DNA of 64,000 bases, taken from Chitinophaga pinensis. GTDB taxonomy: Bacteria > Bacteroidota > Bacteroidia > Chitinophagales > Chitinophagaceae. This document shows, piece after piece, positions 54,355-63,276 of this stretch (position 1 is the first letter of the stretch; every line of letters starts with the position of its first letter). A program made the translations under genes and the position numbers. The stretch lies in contig CALQSB010000008.1 of the NCBI GenBank assembly GCA_943333125.1, positions 20,676 to 84,675 of the forward strand, read 5' to 3'. The notes below the pieces were generated by a model. That model was not told the DNA's origin, did not search any database, and saw only the letters and a program-made list of their open reading frames with translations.

Positions 54355-55422
54355 TTACCTGGTGTAATAATTAATTTCATCATTTCTGATCGCCTCTTTT
54401 CTGGTGAAGTTAAGTCTTCCAATTTCGGGAGCCTTTATTCCCTGATTAAGTTTCAATTTTGTATTGGTGATTACCCTCAATTCATCCCATAAATTCGCAC
54501 TAAGGAAAGATTCTAAAAGCACCGTCCCTCCTTCTACGATTAACGATTGCAGCCCTTTCTGACAGAGCACTTTAAATAATTGGTGGTGAAATGGAGTTTC
54601 ATTTTCCAGCATAATGTATTCATTCCTTCCTTCCTGAACATTTTTAATCTCATTAAAAATAATAGTCGGTGTACTGTTGTCTAAAATATGATACGAAGCA
54701 TCAATTTTAAGTTTCTTATCAATAATAATTCTTACCGGATTATTACCAGACCATAATCTGTTTGTCAGCGCAGGATTGTCATTTACAACAGTTCTTGTTC
54801 CTACAATAATTGCTGATTCTTCACTTCGCCAGCGGTGTACAAGTTTGTTAGTAAGATCATTACTTATTTTAAGAGGTTGCCCATCTGCCATCGCAATAAA
54901 ACCATCTGATGATTGTGCCCATTTCAAAATAATATAGGGTCTTTTCTGCTGATGAAAAATGAAAAATCTTTTATTCAATTCAACTGCTTGATTTTGCAAA
55001 ATACCAGTGATGATTTTTATTCCGTTTTCTGATAATTTTTTTATTCCGGCGCCATTAACTTTTTCAAAAGAATCTTTGCAGGCAATAACAACTTCCGGAA
55101 TTTTATTTGTACTGATTAAATCCGTACAGGGAGGTGTTTTTCCGAAATGATTACAAGGTTCCAGTGAAACATACAATGTGCTTTTATTAATCAAATGTCT
55201 GTTTTCGGGAGTTACGCTATTAATACAATTGACTTCTGCATGAGGCATTCCATACTGCTCATGAAATCCTTCTCCTATAATTTCACCCTGATATACTAGG
55301 ACGGATCCAACCATAGGGTTGGGTGCCACATTGCCAAAGCCTTTTTTTGCAAGGTCCAGACACCTTTGCATGTATGTTTCGTGCGTATTCAATGCTGTAA
55401 AAATAAGCATTGGGTTATCCAT
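54355..55422 (-). CDS. ribD: Riboflavin biosynthesis deaminase/reductase RibD
   Basis: Bifunctional enzyme for two early steps of riboflavin synthesis, deamination of the pyrimidine ring and reduction of the ribose chain. The 355-residue protein has the zinc deaminase domain at about 15-145, with HAEVNCI and PCNHFGKTPPCTD, and the reductase domain at about 160-355 (ILKWAQSSDGFIA, SIIVEGGTVLLESFL). The track begins at a TTG; ATG 55422 is the better start, although an in-frame ATG at MLIFTALN is also possible. No other riboflavin genes or FMN riboswitch are nearby. Confidence 0.94.
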   Translation of the reverse strand: MDNPMLIFTALNTHETYMQRCLDLAKKGFGNVAPNPMVGSVLVYQGEIIGEGFHEQYGMPHAEVNCINSVTPENRHLINKSTLYVSLEPCNHFGKTPPCTDLISTNKIPEVVIACKDSFEKVNGAGIKKLSENGIKIITGILQNQAVELNKRFFIFHQQKRPYIILKWAQSSDGFIAMADGQPLKISNDLTNKLVHRWRSEESAIIVGTRTVVNDNPALTNRLWSGNNPVRIIIDKKLKIDASYHILDNSTPTIIFNEIKNVQEGRNEYIMLENETPFHHQLFKVLCQKGLQSLIVEGGTVLLESFLSANLWDELRVITNTKLKLNQGIKAPEIGRLNFTRKEAIRNDEINYYTR

Positions 55423-55525
55423 TATCAAATTTTCAATAATCCAGTAACATTACTTTGAAATCCTGGGTTTAAATCTTAATTCAATTTTCCATGAGATAAT
55501 AAAAGAAATCACCTAAAAAATAAAC

Positions 55526-55533
55526 TAAGTTTG
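55526..55533 (+). promoter_or_regulatory. -7 box of prmC (TAAGTTTG), five bases before ATG
   Basis: TAAGTTTG is an exact TAnnTTTG match, separated from the prmC ATG by only CGACA. It implies a leader of about zero to one base. Confidence 0.55.
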
Positions 55534-55538
55534 CGACA

Positions 55539-56393
55539 ATGACGTCAGGCGAATTTTACAGATTTTTTATTCAGCAACTGAAAGGTATTTATGATGCCCA
55601 TGAAGCTTCAAATATTACCAGTATGATTTTTGAATCATTTGCAGAAATCAGCAGAAGCGATATTATAAAAGATCCGGAGATTTTTATTTCTGAAGATAAA
55701 ATTGAAAAAATAAAGAATAGTCTTACTGATTTAATTCAACACAAACCAGTTCAGTATATTTTAGGAGAAGCCTGGTTTTTTAATTTGAAATTCATTGTAA
55801 ATGAAAACGTACTCATTCCAAGGCCCGAAACAGAAGAGTTGGTGCAGGAAGTTATTCATTTTTGCAAATCAACAAATCAAAAGAAAATTATCGACATCGG
55901 TACAGGCAGTGGCTGTATTCCTGTTTCTATCAAAGTGAATATTCCTGAGGCTGATATTACAGCAATTGACATAGATTCAAAAGCATTGGCTGTTGCCATA
56001 GAAAATGCAAAAATAAATCAGGCTGATATCGTTTTTTTACAAACTGATTTTTTAAATATTGAAGAAAGAAACAGGCTTGGTAAATACGATATCATTATCA
56101 GCAATCCTCCCTATATTCCAGAATCAGAAATAATTAAGCTCGACAAAAATGTTACTGCATTCGAACCGCATCTGGCTTTGTTTGTTCCTGACTCAAACCC
56201 TTTGTTGTTTTACGAATCCATAGCAGATTTTTGTAAACATCGTCTTGATAAAAATGGAAAATTATTTCTGGAAGTGCATGAGAATTTGGCTAAAGAAGTA
56301 TGTGCTTTGTTAGAAGCTCATCAATTAAAAGCAGAAATAAAAAAAGATATTTTTGAAAAAGAAAGAATGGTAATGGCTACTCACTACCGGTGA
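55539..56393 (+). CDS. prmC: Peptide chain release factor glutamine methyltransferase PrmC
   Basis: Methylates the GGQ glutamine of release factors RF1 and RF2. The 284-residue enzyme has a helical N-terminal domain (about 1-85) and a SAM methyltransferase domain. The motifs IDIGTGSGCIPVSI, the acidic ITAIDIDSKAL and the catalytic NPPYIPESE are all present, with VLIPRPETEELV before them. It lies divergent from ribD, and its last 17 bases overlap the 3' end of the convergent exbD gene. prfA is not nearby. Confidence 0.96.
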   Translation: MTSGEFYRFFIQQLKGIYDAHEASNITSMIFESFAEISRSDIIKDPEIFISEDKIEKIKNSLTDLIQHKPVQYILGEAWFFNLKFIVNENVLIPRPETEELVQEVIHFCKSTNQKKIIDIGTGSGCIPVSIKVNIPEADITAIDIDSKALAVAIENAKINQADIVFLQTDFLNIEERNRLGKYDIIISNPPYIPESEIIKLDKNVTAFEPHLALFVPDSNPLLFYESIADFCKHRLDKNGKLFLEVHENLAKEVCALLEAHQLKAEIKKDIFEKERMVMATHYR

Positions 56394-56784
56394 CTGTAGC
56401 CGAAGTGGTGGCGCCAAGTTTCCTGGCTACTTTCATTACTTTAACAATCTCTCCCCAGTGCGCAACAGAATCCGCATTTATTACCACGGCAGGCTTAATG
56501 CTGTCTCCTTCTATAATGTAATTTCTTAATGCAGACTCTAATGAATCCGGATTTATTTTTTTGGCGCCGATATAAAGATTTTTGTCTTTATCAACACTTA
56601 CCACAACACTCTGTTTTTGTTTGGTATCGCTTTTGGATTTCGGAACGCTCAATTTAATAACATTCGGATTGGCCAAAGTGGAAATCATAAGAAAAAACAT
56701 CAGCAATATAAAAAGAATGTCGTTCAGCGGACCAGTATCAACCTCCGAGTGTACATCTCTTAATTTTGTTTTTCTTAATCCCAT
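56377..56784 (-). CDS. ExbD/TolR-type biopolymer transport protein
   Basis: A 135-residue inner-membrane protein with one membrane helix at about 20-40 (DILFILLMFFLMISTL), whose conserved pore Asp is in GPLNDILFILLM, then a periplasmic domain ending in the ExbD-like AVVINADSVAHWGEIVKVMKVARKLG. With the ExbB/TolQ-like protein encoded 22 bases upstream it forms a proton-driven motor, for TonB-dependent transport (as needed by SusC) or for Tol function. The two cannot be told apart from sequence. The 3' end overlaps prmC. Confidence 0.9.
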   Translation of the reverse strand: MGLRKTKLRDVHSEVDTGPLNDILFILLMFFLMISTLANPNVIKLSVPKSKSDTKQKQSVVVSVDKDKNLYIGAKKINPDSLESALRNYIIEGDSIKPAVVINADSVAHWGEIVKVMKVARKLGATTSATVTGSE

Positions 56785-56806
56785 AATATTTTAATCGTTG
56801 AAATTA

Positions 56807-57487
56807 TTAGCTTTTTGTAGGCTCCTGAAGTATATCAATGAATTCACTGCTGGCTGATTCCATTCTGTTTGCAAGTCTGTTGATTTGAGTATCAAGATAA
56901 CTGTATCCCAAAAAGGCCAGCATACCGATAATCAATCCCGTTGCGGAAGTAATCAGTTTAATATACATCGCATCAGCAATCTGGCTTATAGATGGATTAC
57001 TAATCGTAGCAAATTCTTTTAATAAAATAACCAGCCCAATGATGGTTCCTACAAAACCAAAAAGTGGGGCTATTCGGGCAATAACGGAAATGGTAGTCAG
57101 ATTTTTTTCCATCTTATACATTTCAAGCTTGCCTACATTATCCATACTTTTTTCGATAGCATCGATTGGCTTGCCGATTCTTTGAAGCCCTTTATCAATC
57201 ATTCTTGCTATAGGATTATTGGTATTTTTTGCCAGACTTCTTGCAGCGGTTACATTACCGTTAGTAATGTGATCTCTGATAATATTCATGAAATTATCAT
57301 CAGCAACACTTGCTTTGCGGATAACCAGCCATCTTTCAATGAAAAAATAAACAACCAAAGCAAAAAGAATACCCAGTGGGATCATAATAGGGCCTCCCTT
57401 ACTCAACAATGTCCATACACTTTCTACTTTAGCTCCACTTACACCAGCAACTGCTGTTGAATCCACTTGCAAAAAAATATCAAACAT
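56807..57487 (-). CDS. MotA/TolQ/ExbB proton channel protein
   Basis: A 226-residue inner-membrane protein with three helices: about 32-50 (GPIMIPLGILFALVVYFFIE), 128-150 (APLFGFVGTIIGLVILL) and 175-195 (ATGLIIGMLAFLGYSYL). The family motif VARIAPLFGFVGTIIGLV and the final NRMESASSEFIDIL are visible. It pairs with the ExbD/TolR protein downstream to convert proton flow into motion across the envelope. No tonB or tolB is adjacent. Confidence 0.92.
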   Translation of the reverse strand: MFDIFLQVDSTAVAGVSGAKVESVWTLLSKGGPIMIPLGILFALVVYFFIERWLVIRKASVADDNFMNIIRDHITNGNVTAARSLAKNTNNPIARMIDKGLQRIGKPIDAIEKSMDNVGKLEMYKMEKNLTTISVIARIAPLFGFVGTIIGLVILLKEFATISNPSISQIADAMYIKLITSATGLIIGMLAFLGYSYLDTQINRLANRMESASSEFIDILQEPTKS

Positions 57488-57587
57488 AGTTTCTGAAATT
57501 TTAGATATAGAATAACAAGATGCAATAAAATAAAACTAATTGAAGTTAACAGCAAATAGTTTGTTAATTGTAATAAAATACCCTCGA

Positions 57588-58511
57588 TTATTTTCCACCC
57601 ATTTGTTGCATAGCCATAATCTGACGCATCGTTTTTTCCATGCCTTCACTGCTGCCATCCAGAAATATCACATTTCCTTTGCCATACTCTGCAAAATTCT
57701 TAATGGCTTCAGTCCACATACTGAATAAAATTACATTGGTATCCAGATTGGCTTGTTTCATTTGCTCTGCGGCCTGCCCCATACCTTTGGCCACTTCTTC
57801 TCTGAATAGCGCCACACCTTGTCCACGCAATTGCGCGGCTTGTCTTTCAGCTTCTGCAGCGATTTTAATTGCATTTCCTTCTGCTTCGGCAGCTTTTGTT
57901 TTAGTGATTAATAAGGCCTGCCCTTCATTTTCAGCCGCTGCTTTTAAATTATTACTCGCTACCACTTTACTCATGCTTTCAATAATGGCCTGATCAAAAG
58001 TGATATCATTGATTTGCAAATCTTTTAAATGATACCCCCATTCTTCTAATGACGCATCCACATGTTCTTTCACAAACTCCACAATATCTCTGCGTAATAA
58101 TAAAATTTCAGATTGTTTTCTTGTAGCTACAAAAGCCCTGATATTTCCTTCAATAGTTCTTACCAACGCCTGCATGAGGTCTTTATCACTGATAAATTTA
58201 AAAGCAACATTTTGGATAGTATCCGCATTTTCATTTTGCACAGAATACAACAACATTGATTTAAAATAAACATTGGCCTGGTCTACAGTAACGGCCTGAA
58301 ATTCAAGTTCAACAGATCTGTTCTGAATACTCACCCGCTTATATATTTGATCAATTACAGGAATTTTAAATCTTAAACCTGGCCTTTGTATTCCAACATA
58401 CTTACCAAATCTGGTAATCACCGCTATGGTTCCCTGATTTACAGTAAACAAACCTCCAAAGAAAATAATTGCAATTGGAATCAACCACCAAAATTGTATT
58501 AAATTATTCAT
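57588..58511 (-). CDS. SPFH/stomatin-like membrane protein
   Basis: A 307-residue protein with one N-terminal membrane helix (about 6-26, FWWLIPIAIIFFGGLFTVN), an SPFH/Band 7 domain (about 27-200: VNQGTIAVITRFGKYVGIQRPGLRFKIPVIDQIY, LMQALVRTIEGNIRAFVATR) and a coiled-coil Ala/Glu-rich part at about 190-265 (AEAEGNAIKIAAEAERQAAQLRGQG). It will oligomerise on the inner membrane, where such proteins organise microdomains and help protease or transport complexes. It is not next to an NfeD gene, so it is not the usual slipin-NfeD pair. Confidence 0.88.
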   Translation of the reverse strand: MNNLIQFWWLIPIAIIFFGGLFTVNQGTIAVITRFGKYVGIQRPGLRFKIPVIDQIYKRVSIQNRSVELEFQAVTVDQANVYFKSMLLYSVQNENADTIQNVAFKFISDKDLMQALVRTIEGNIRAFVATRKQSEILLLRRDIVEFVKEHVDASLEEWGYHLKDLQINDITFDQAIIESMSKVVASNNLKAAAENEGQALLITKTKAAEAEGNAIKIAAEAERQAAQLRGQGVALFREEVAKGMGQAAEQMKQANLDTNVILFSMWTEAIKNFAEYGKGNVIFLDGSSEGMEKTMRQIMAMQQMGGK

Positions 58512-58584
58512 TATTTTTTTTATTTAGAGTTTAAAGATAGTACAGTTTTAGGGTTTGGCAGCCGCCTAATTCACACAATGAGAG

Positions 58585-58700
58585 ATTTGTTTGATGTTTG
58601 GGGTTTGGCGTTTTTTCTTCGTTTAATTCGCTGCGCCGGTTTGTGACGTATCCAGCATCAAGTATCCAGATTATCCTGCCTATCCTAATTACCACGAGGT
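58585..58700. repeat. Intergenic repeat island E
   Basis: This gap between the SPFH gene start and the pepT stop contains GGTTTGGCGTTTT (shared with island A), GTTTAATTCGCTGCGC (shared in part with 60030-60046) and GTATCCAGCATCAAGTATCC (shared with 49733-49772). No promoter box for the SPFH gene is clear. The rest of the 224-base gap shows nothing else. Confidence 0.6.
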
Positions 58701-58735
58701 GTCGGGACTAGCTATTTTACATTCAATATTTTACA

Positions 58736-59989
58736 TTATTGGCTTCTTTCTTCCCAAACCTGACACAAATGCACAATCGTCTCTGATGCTTTTACCATAT
58801 CATTCACCCCAATCCATTCGAGTTTGCTGTGTATCCCCTGCATTCCTGTAAAAATATTTGGAGAAGGCAATCCCATATAACTCAAGCGGCTTCCATCTGT
58901 ACCGCCACGAATACTTTCGATTTTTAAAGTTAATCCTGCACGGCTAATGGCTTCTTTAGCGTATTCGGCCACATGAGGAACCTGATCCAAAACTTCCTTC
59001 ATGTTGCGATATTGCTCCTGGATTTTGTATTCCAGTGTAGCACCGGGGAAATTGGCAACTACTTCTTTTGCTAATTTTTGCAATCTTTCATGATGTGCCT
59101 TCAATCCTTCAACAGTAAAATCTCTTACAATAAAATTGATGTGTGATTTTTCTGCGATACCGCCCATAGAAACAGGATGCACAAAGCCTTCACGTTTCTC
59201 GGTGGTTTCAGGGCTCCATTCATTTTTAGGCAAAGTGTCTAATATGGCACCAACAACCTTCGTCGCATTCACCAAACTTCCTTTAGCATAACCCGGATGT
59301 GCCGAAATTCCAAATACTGTAATAACTGCTGCATCAGCACTGAATGTTTCATCTTCCAGAGAACCTGCTTCACCACCATCTAATGTATAACCGAATTTTG
59401 CGCCAACTTTTTCCATGTCAATCTTTGCCGTTCCTTTTCCCACTTCTTCATCAGGTGTGAATACAATTTTTACATCGCCATGTTTAATTGAAGGATTTTC
59501 AATTAAAGTTTTTGCAGCCTGCATAATAACGGCAACGCCACTTTTGTCATCAGCTCCTAATAAGGTTAATCCACTTGCTGTAATAATTTCACTGCCGATA
59601 TGCTTTTTCAGATAATGAGCGTCTGACATTTTTAAAACTTGTGTATTATCATCTGGAAGCACAATATCATTGCCATCATAATTGCTGTGAAGTATGGGCT
59701 TTACATTTGTGCCACTGCAATCCGGTGCTGTATCTACATGAGAACAAAAGCAAACTGCAGGAACATTTTGCTTATCTGTATTGGAAGGCACTGTCGCATA
59801 AACATAGCCATATTCATCCAAGACCGCATCTTGTAAACCCATCTGTAATAATTCCTGTTGCAAGATTATGCTTAAATCTTTCTGCTTTTCAGTTGTAGGC
59901 TGCGCTTCACTGTTAGGATCACTCTGAGTGTCGATTTGCACGTAACGCATGAACCTTTCTGTAAGTTCGGATTTATTGATTAGTACCAT
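58736..59989 (-). CDS. pepT: Peptidase T (tripeptide aminopeptidase)
   Basis: Zinc aminopeptidase that removes N-terminal residues from tripeptides in the cytoplasm. The 417-residue enzyme is of normal length. The dinuclear zinc site appears in CFCSHVDTAPD, LLGADDKSGVAV and FTPDEEVGKGT, with DGGEAGSLEDETF in the dimer domain and the C-terminal SPNIFTGMQGIHSKLEWIG. It is flanked by repeat islands on both sides and not in an obvious operon. Confidence 0.95.
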   Translation of the reverse strand: MVLINKSELTERFMRYVQIDTQSDPNSEAQPTTEKQKDLSIILQQELLQMGLQDAVLDEYGYVYATVPSNTDKQNVPAVCFCSHVDTAPDCSGTNVKPILHSNYDGNDIVLPDDNTQVLKMSDAHYLKKHIGSEIITASGLTLLGADDKSGVAVIMQAAKTLIENPSIKHGDVKIVFTPDEEVGKGTAKIDMEKVGAKFGYTLDGGEAGSLEDETFSADAAVITVFGISAHPGYAKGSLVNATKVVGAILDTLPKNEWSPETTEKREGFVHPVSMGGIAEKSHINFIVRDFTVEGLKAHHERLQKLAKEVVANFPGATLEYKIQEQYRNMKEVLDQVPHVAEYAKEAISRAGLTLKIESIRGGTDGSRLSYMGLPSPNIFTGMQGIHSKLEWIGVNDMVKASETIVHLCQVWEERSQ

Positions 59990-60000
59990 AATACTGGTTT

Positions 60001-60139
60001 ATAGGTTTAAATCACTTCTTTGGTTTAATGGTTTAAATCGCTGCGCTGCCTGCCTGCCGGTAGGCAGGGTTTAATTGTTGTTTCTATATGAATGAACCTT
60101 TTGAACAAATTGAACATTTTGAACCGCTGAAACATTTTA
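60001..60139. repeat. Intergenic repeat island C (9-bp arm and GC palindrome)
   Basis: Between the pepT start and the FKBP stop lie TGGTTTAA-type repeats with TTTAAATCGCTGCG (60003-60046), a 20-bp palindrome CCTGCCTGCCGGTAGGCAGG with one mismatch (60049-60068), then five right-arm 9-mers in register: AACCTTTTG, AACAAATTG, AACATTTTG, AACCGCTGA, AACATTTTA (60095-60139). The last unit contains the FKBP stop codon on the minus strand. The palindrome shares 15 of 16 bases with that in island A. Confidence 0.7.
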
Positions 60140-60565
60140 CGCAATTTCCACCAATTCAATATCAAATACCAGTTCTTGTCCGGCGAGGAAATGATTGGCA
60201 TCAAGAATTATTATATCTTCTTTTACATCAACAACCACTACCGGTATAGGTTGACCCATCTGATCGGTAAGCGTCAACGTCATTCCTGGTTCTAGTTTCA
60301 TATCTGCAGGAACATTTTCTTTTGGAAAAGGAATAATCGCTTCTTCGCTTCTTGGACCATAAGCATCTTCGGGAGCGATGTTGATTGTTTTCTTTTCTCC
60401 TATTGACATACCGGGCATGGCGGCATCAAAACCTTTAATCATTTGTCCGGCACCAACTGTAAATTCGAGTGGCTCTCTTCCTGCTGAAGAATCAAATTGT
60501 TCGCCTGATGTTAATTTACCTGTGTAATGAACTTTCACTACATCGCCTGCTTTAACTTGTTGCAT
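60137..60565 (-). CDS. FKBP-type peptidyl-prolyl isomerase (SlyD-like)
   Basis: A 142-residue cytoplasmic FKBP with inserted-in-flap chaperone domain, as in SlyD/FkpB: VKVHYTGKLTSGEQFDSSAGREPLEFTVGAG, MIKGFDAAMPGMSIGEKKTINIAPEDAYG, then an insertion with FPKENVPADMKLEPGMTLTL and the closing DANHFLAGQELVFDIELVEI. It lacks the His-rich metal-binding tail of E. coli SlyD. It speeds proline isomerisation during folding. The stop codon lies inside the last repeat unit of island C. Confidence 0.93.
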   Translation of the reverse strand: MQQVKAGDVVKVHYTGKLTSGEQFDSSAGREPLEFTVGAGQMIKGFDAAMPGMSIGEKKTINIAPEDAYGPRSEEAIIPFPKENVPADMKLEPGMTLTLTDQMGQPIPVVVVDVKEDIIILDANHFLAGQELVFDIELVEIA

Positions 60566-60741
60566 TGTGTTTTTTTTATTGTTTTAAAAAATTCCGAAAA
60601 AACCATTTTCAGATTTTGTTGCACAATCCTACTTTAACAAAAGTTGAAGCGAATGCAAAGCGAAATGTACTGATTCGGAGGGCAATATTAAAAATAAAAA
60701 TCTATTCTGCCGAATTAAAAAACTTTACTCAACTTTGACTG

Positions 60742-62064
60742 ATGAAGAAATTAACCTATATGCTGTTTTTGCTTATATGTTGGGGAATTCAGAGTTCCTG
60801 TGCCCAGACAAAAAACACTACAGACAATAATCAGCAAATTATAACCGGAGCTGAAAGAACCAGCGAATATTTGCCTTTTTTAAAAGGGAAACGTGTGGCC
60901 ATATTCGCCAATCCCACTTCGGTAATAGGGAAAACCCATCTGCTTGACACATTACTGTCATCAAAAATTAATATTGTCACGATTTTCGGTCCAGAGCATG
61001 GTTTCAGAGGAAAAGCTGATGCCGGTGAACATGTAAATAATGATGTGGATGCCAAAACCGGAATCCCTGTCATCAGTTTGTATGGCGACCACAAAAAACC
61101 AACAGCAGAAGATTTGAAAAATGTGGATGTGATGTTGTTTGATATCCAGGATGTAGGTGTGAGGTATTACACTTTCATCTCCTCCCTGCAATATTATTTG
61201 GAAGCGGCGATTGAAAATGAAAAAGAATTGATTATCCTCGACCGCCCCAATCCAAATGGATTTTATGTGGATGGTCCGGTGCTAGATACTGCATTTAAAA
61301 GCTTTGTAGGTATGCAACCTGTTCCCATCGTGTATGGGTTAACAATAGCAGAATATGCATTAATGTTGATTGGAGAAAGATGGTTGAGCGACAATGCCAA
61401 CAAGAAACTGGATGAATTGTCCAAGGACTGGGATGAAGCCATTCCACCGGTAAAAAATGTTGACACTTATTTTAATGTACCAACTACAAAAACTAACAAT
61501 AAAAAACTTCGCTTCTGTGCCATCATCATCCCCTGCAAGAATTATACTCACGATTCGAAATATGTATTGCCAGTCAATCCTTCTCCTAATCTTAAAGAAA
61601 TACAATCGATTTATCTTTATCCATCCACATGTTTCTTTGAAGGAACGGTAATGAGCGAAGGAAGAGGCACAGACAAACCCTTTCAAATATTTGGTCATCC
61701 TACATTGCCATCCAATTTATTTTCATTTACTCCAAAACCCAATGATGGCGCCAAAAGCAGCAAATGTTTCAATCAGATTTGTTATGGATGGAATTTGTCG
61801 GGAAGCAAAGAAGATGTGTTGAAATCAATAGACAATAAAATTCAAATCAAATATCTACTGAAAGCTTATAAATTATTTCCGGGTAAAGACAGCTTCTTTT
61901 TAAAAAATAACTTCTTTAATAAATTGGCGGGGAATAATATTTTGATGCAACAAATTAAAGACGAAAAATCCGAAACTGAAATCCGAAAAAGCTGGGAACC
62001 CGCATTGGTGGAGTTCAAAATCATCAGAAAAAAATATTTATTGTACAAAGATTTCAAACAGTAA
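60742..62064 (+). CDS. DUF1343/NamZ-like exo-beta-N-acetylmuramidase lipoprotein
   Basis: A 440-residue protein with a probable lipoprotein signal (MKKLTYMLFLLICWGIQSSC, Cys20). The mature part is the DUF1343 domain, with RVAIFANPTSVIGKTHLLDTL, VTIFGPEHGFRGKADAGEHV, VMLFDIQDVGVRYYTFISSL, ILDRPNPNGFYVDGPVL, and YPSTCFFEGTVMSEGRGTDKPFQIFGHP. Members such as NamZ remove terminal MurNAc in peptidoglycan recycling; activity here is inferred from the family. A TAnnTTTG-like CAACTTTG ends four bases before the ATG. The fmt gene follows after seven bases. Confidence 0.9.
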   Translation: MKKLTYMLFLLICWGIQSSCAQTKNTTDNNQQIITGAERTSEYLPFLKGKRVAIFANPTSVIGKTHLLDTLLSSKINIVTIFGPEHGFRGKADAGEHVNNDVDAKTGIPVISLYGDHKKPTAEDLKNVDVMLFDIQDVGVRYYTFISSLQYYLEAAIENEKELIILDRPNPNGFYVDGPVLDTAFKSFVGMQPVPIVYGLTIAEYALMLIGERWLSDNANKKLDELSKDWDEAIPPVKNVDTYFNVPTTKTNNKKLRFCAIIIPCKNYTHDSKYVLPVNPSPNLKEIQSIYLYPSTCFFEGTVMSEGRGTDKPFQIFGHPTLPSNLFSFTPKPNDGAKSSKCFNQICYGWNLSGSKEDVLKSIDNKIQIKYLLKAYKLFPGKDSFFLKNNFFNKLAGNNILMQQIKDEKSETEIRKSWEPALVEFKIIRKKYLLYKDFKQ

Positions 62065-62071
62065 AAATAAA

Positions 62072-62998
62072 ATGAACTATAAAGACATAAGAATTGTTTT
62101 CATGGGAACGCCTGAATTCGCAGTGGCATCCTTATCAAAACTAGTTGATGAAGGATGCCACATCGTTGGTGTGGTTACAGCACCTGATAAACCTGCAGGA
62201 CGTGGCATGGAATTGCAGCAAAGTGCGGTAAAGAAATATGCTGTTGAAAAAGGATTGTCCATATTGCAACCCGAGAAATTAAAAAATCCTGATTTTATTG
62301 AACAATTAAAATCATTGCAGGCTGATTTGCAAATAGTAGTTGCCTTCCGTATGCTTCCCGAAATTGTCTGGAACATGCCGCCCATGGGCACTTTGAATCT
62401 TCATGGCTCTTTACTGCCACAATACAGAGGTGCCGCTCCTATCAACTGGGCGATCATCAACGGTGAAGCCTACACGGGCGTTACTACTTTCAAACTCAAA
62501 CATGAAATTGATACCGGTGATATTTTATTGAATGAAAAAATAACTATCGAAACAAACGAAACAGCAGGTACGCTTCATGACAAGATGAAAGAAGTAGGCG
62601 CCAAAGTTTTATTAAAAACTGTAATCGGTCTGGCTGAAGGAACCATACAAGAAAAACCTCAGGACAATTTTAATATCAGGCACGCTCCAAAAATATTTAC
62701 AGAAACATGTTCTATCAACTGGAACAATAATGCTGCTGATATCAATAATCTAATCAGAGGCTTATCTCCTTACCCTGCTGCATTTACAAATTTGGATGGA
62801 AAAAAATTGAAAATATTTGCTGCTGAAATTGAGAACAAAACTCCAACTTCAGCAACAGGAGCTTATGAAACAGAAGGTAAACATTTTTTGAAATTCGCCT
62901 GCAACGATGGATACATCAGCATTACAGATCTTCAACTCGAAGGAAAGAAAAGAATGAAGGTGGAAGATTTTTTGAGGGGGTATAGGTTTGGGGATTAG
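62072..62998 (+). CDS. fmt: Methionyl-tRNA formyltransferase
   Basis: Formylates initiator Met-tRNA using 10-formyl-tetrahydrofolate, the product of FolD. The 308-residue enzyme has RIVFMGTPEFAVASL, the basic loop TAPDKPAGRGMEL, and the active-site LNLHGSLLPQYRGAAPINWAI and TTFKLKHEIDTGDIL. The C-terminal OB-like domain covers about 205-308. It is translated seven bases after the NamZ-like gene, so the two are likely co-transcribed. def is not adjacent. Confidence 0.96.
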   Translation: MNYKDIRIVFMGTPEFAVASLSKLVDEGCHIVGVVTAPDKPAGRGMELQQSAVKKYAVEKGLSILQPEKLKNPDFIEQLKSLQADLQIVVAFRMLPEIVWNMPPMGTLNLHGSLLPQYRGAAPINWAIINGEAYTGVTTFKLKHEIDTGDILLNEKITIETNETAGTLHDKMKEVGAKVLLKTVIGLAEGTIQEKPQDNFNIRHAPKIFTETCSINWNNNAADINNLIRGLSPYPAAFTNLDGKKLKIFAAEIENKTPTSATGAYETEGKHFLKFACNDGYISITDLQLEGKKRMKVEDFLRGYRFGD

Positions 62999-63198
62999 TA
63001 TTTATGATTTAAGTCATGTCGCAAGTTAAATGGTTTAAATTGCTTTGGAGGTATGTGGTGTATCTAGTACCCATTTTATCCAATCACTTACTTATTTTTC
63101 ATTGGCCACAAGTCACTAAATTTGAAGAAGGATTTTGCTTTTTTTATACGCTGCTGCGATGTTTTCCTTCATGAGAATATGAATGTTTCTTGAAAGGA

Positions 63199-63254
63199 AT
63201 TGTTGGTGTTTTCACCAATCAATATAGCCCACGGTTGAAACCTTGGGTTATATT
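63199..63254. repeat. Tandem palindromes (REP-like double hairpin)
   Basis: First hairpin: ATTGTTGGTG-TTTT-CACCAATCAAT, 10 bp with a wobble and one bulge. Second: AATATAGCCCACGGTT-GA-AACCTTGGGTTATATT, 16 bp with one mismatch and one wobble. The second ends in TTTTAAAA and could also act as a terminator for fmt. The paired layout resembles repetitive extragenic palindromes. Confidence 0.7.
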
Positions 63255-63276
63255 TTAAAAGAGTGACTTCTTTGAT

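Noticed and set aside
57640-57993. 117-residue Ala/Cys-rich plus ORF
   Set aside because: Antisense of the Ala/Glu-rich coiled-coil part of the SPFH gene.
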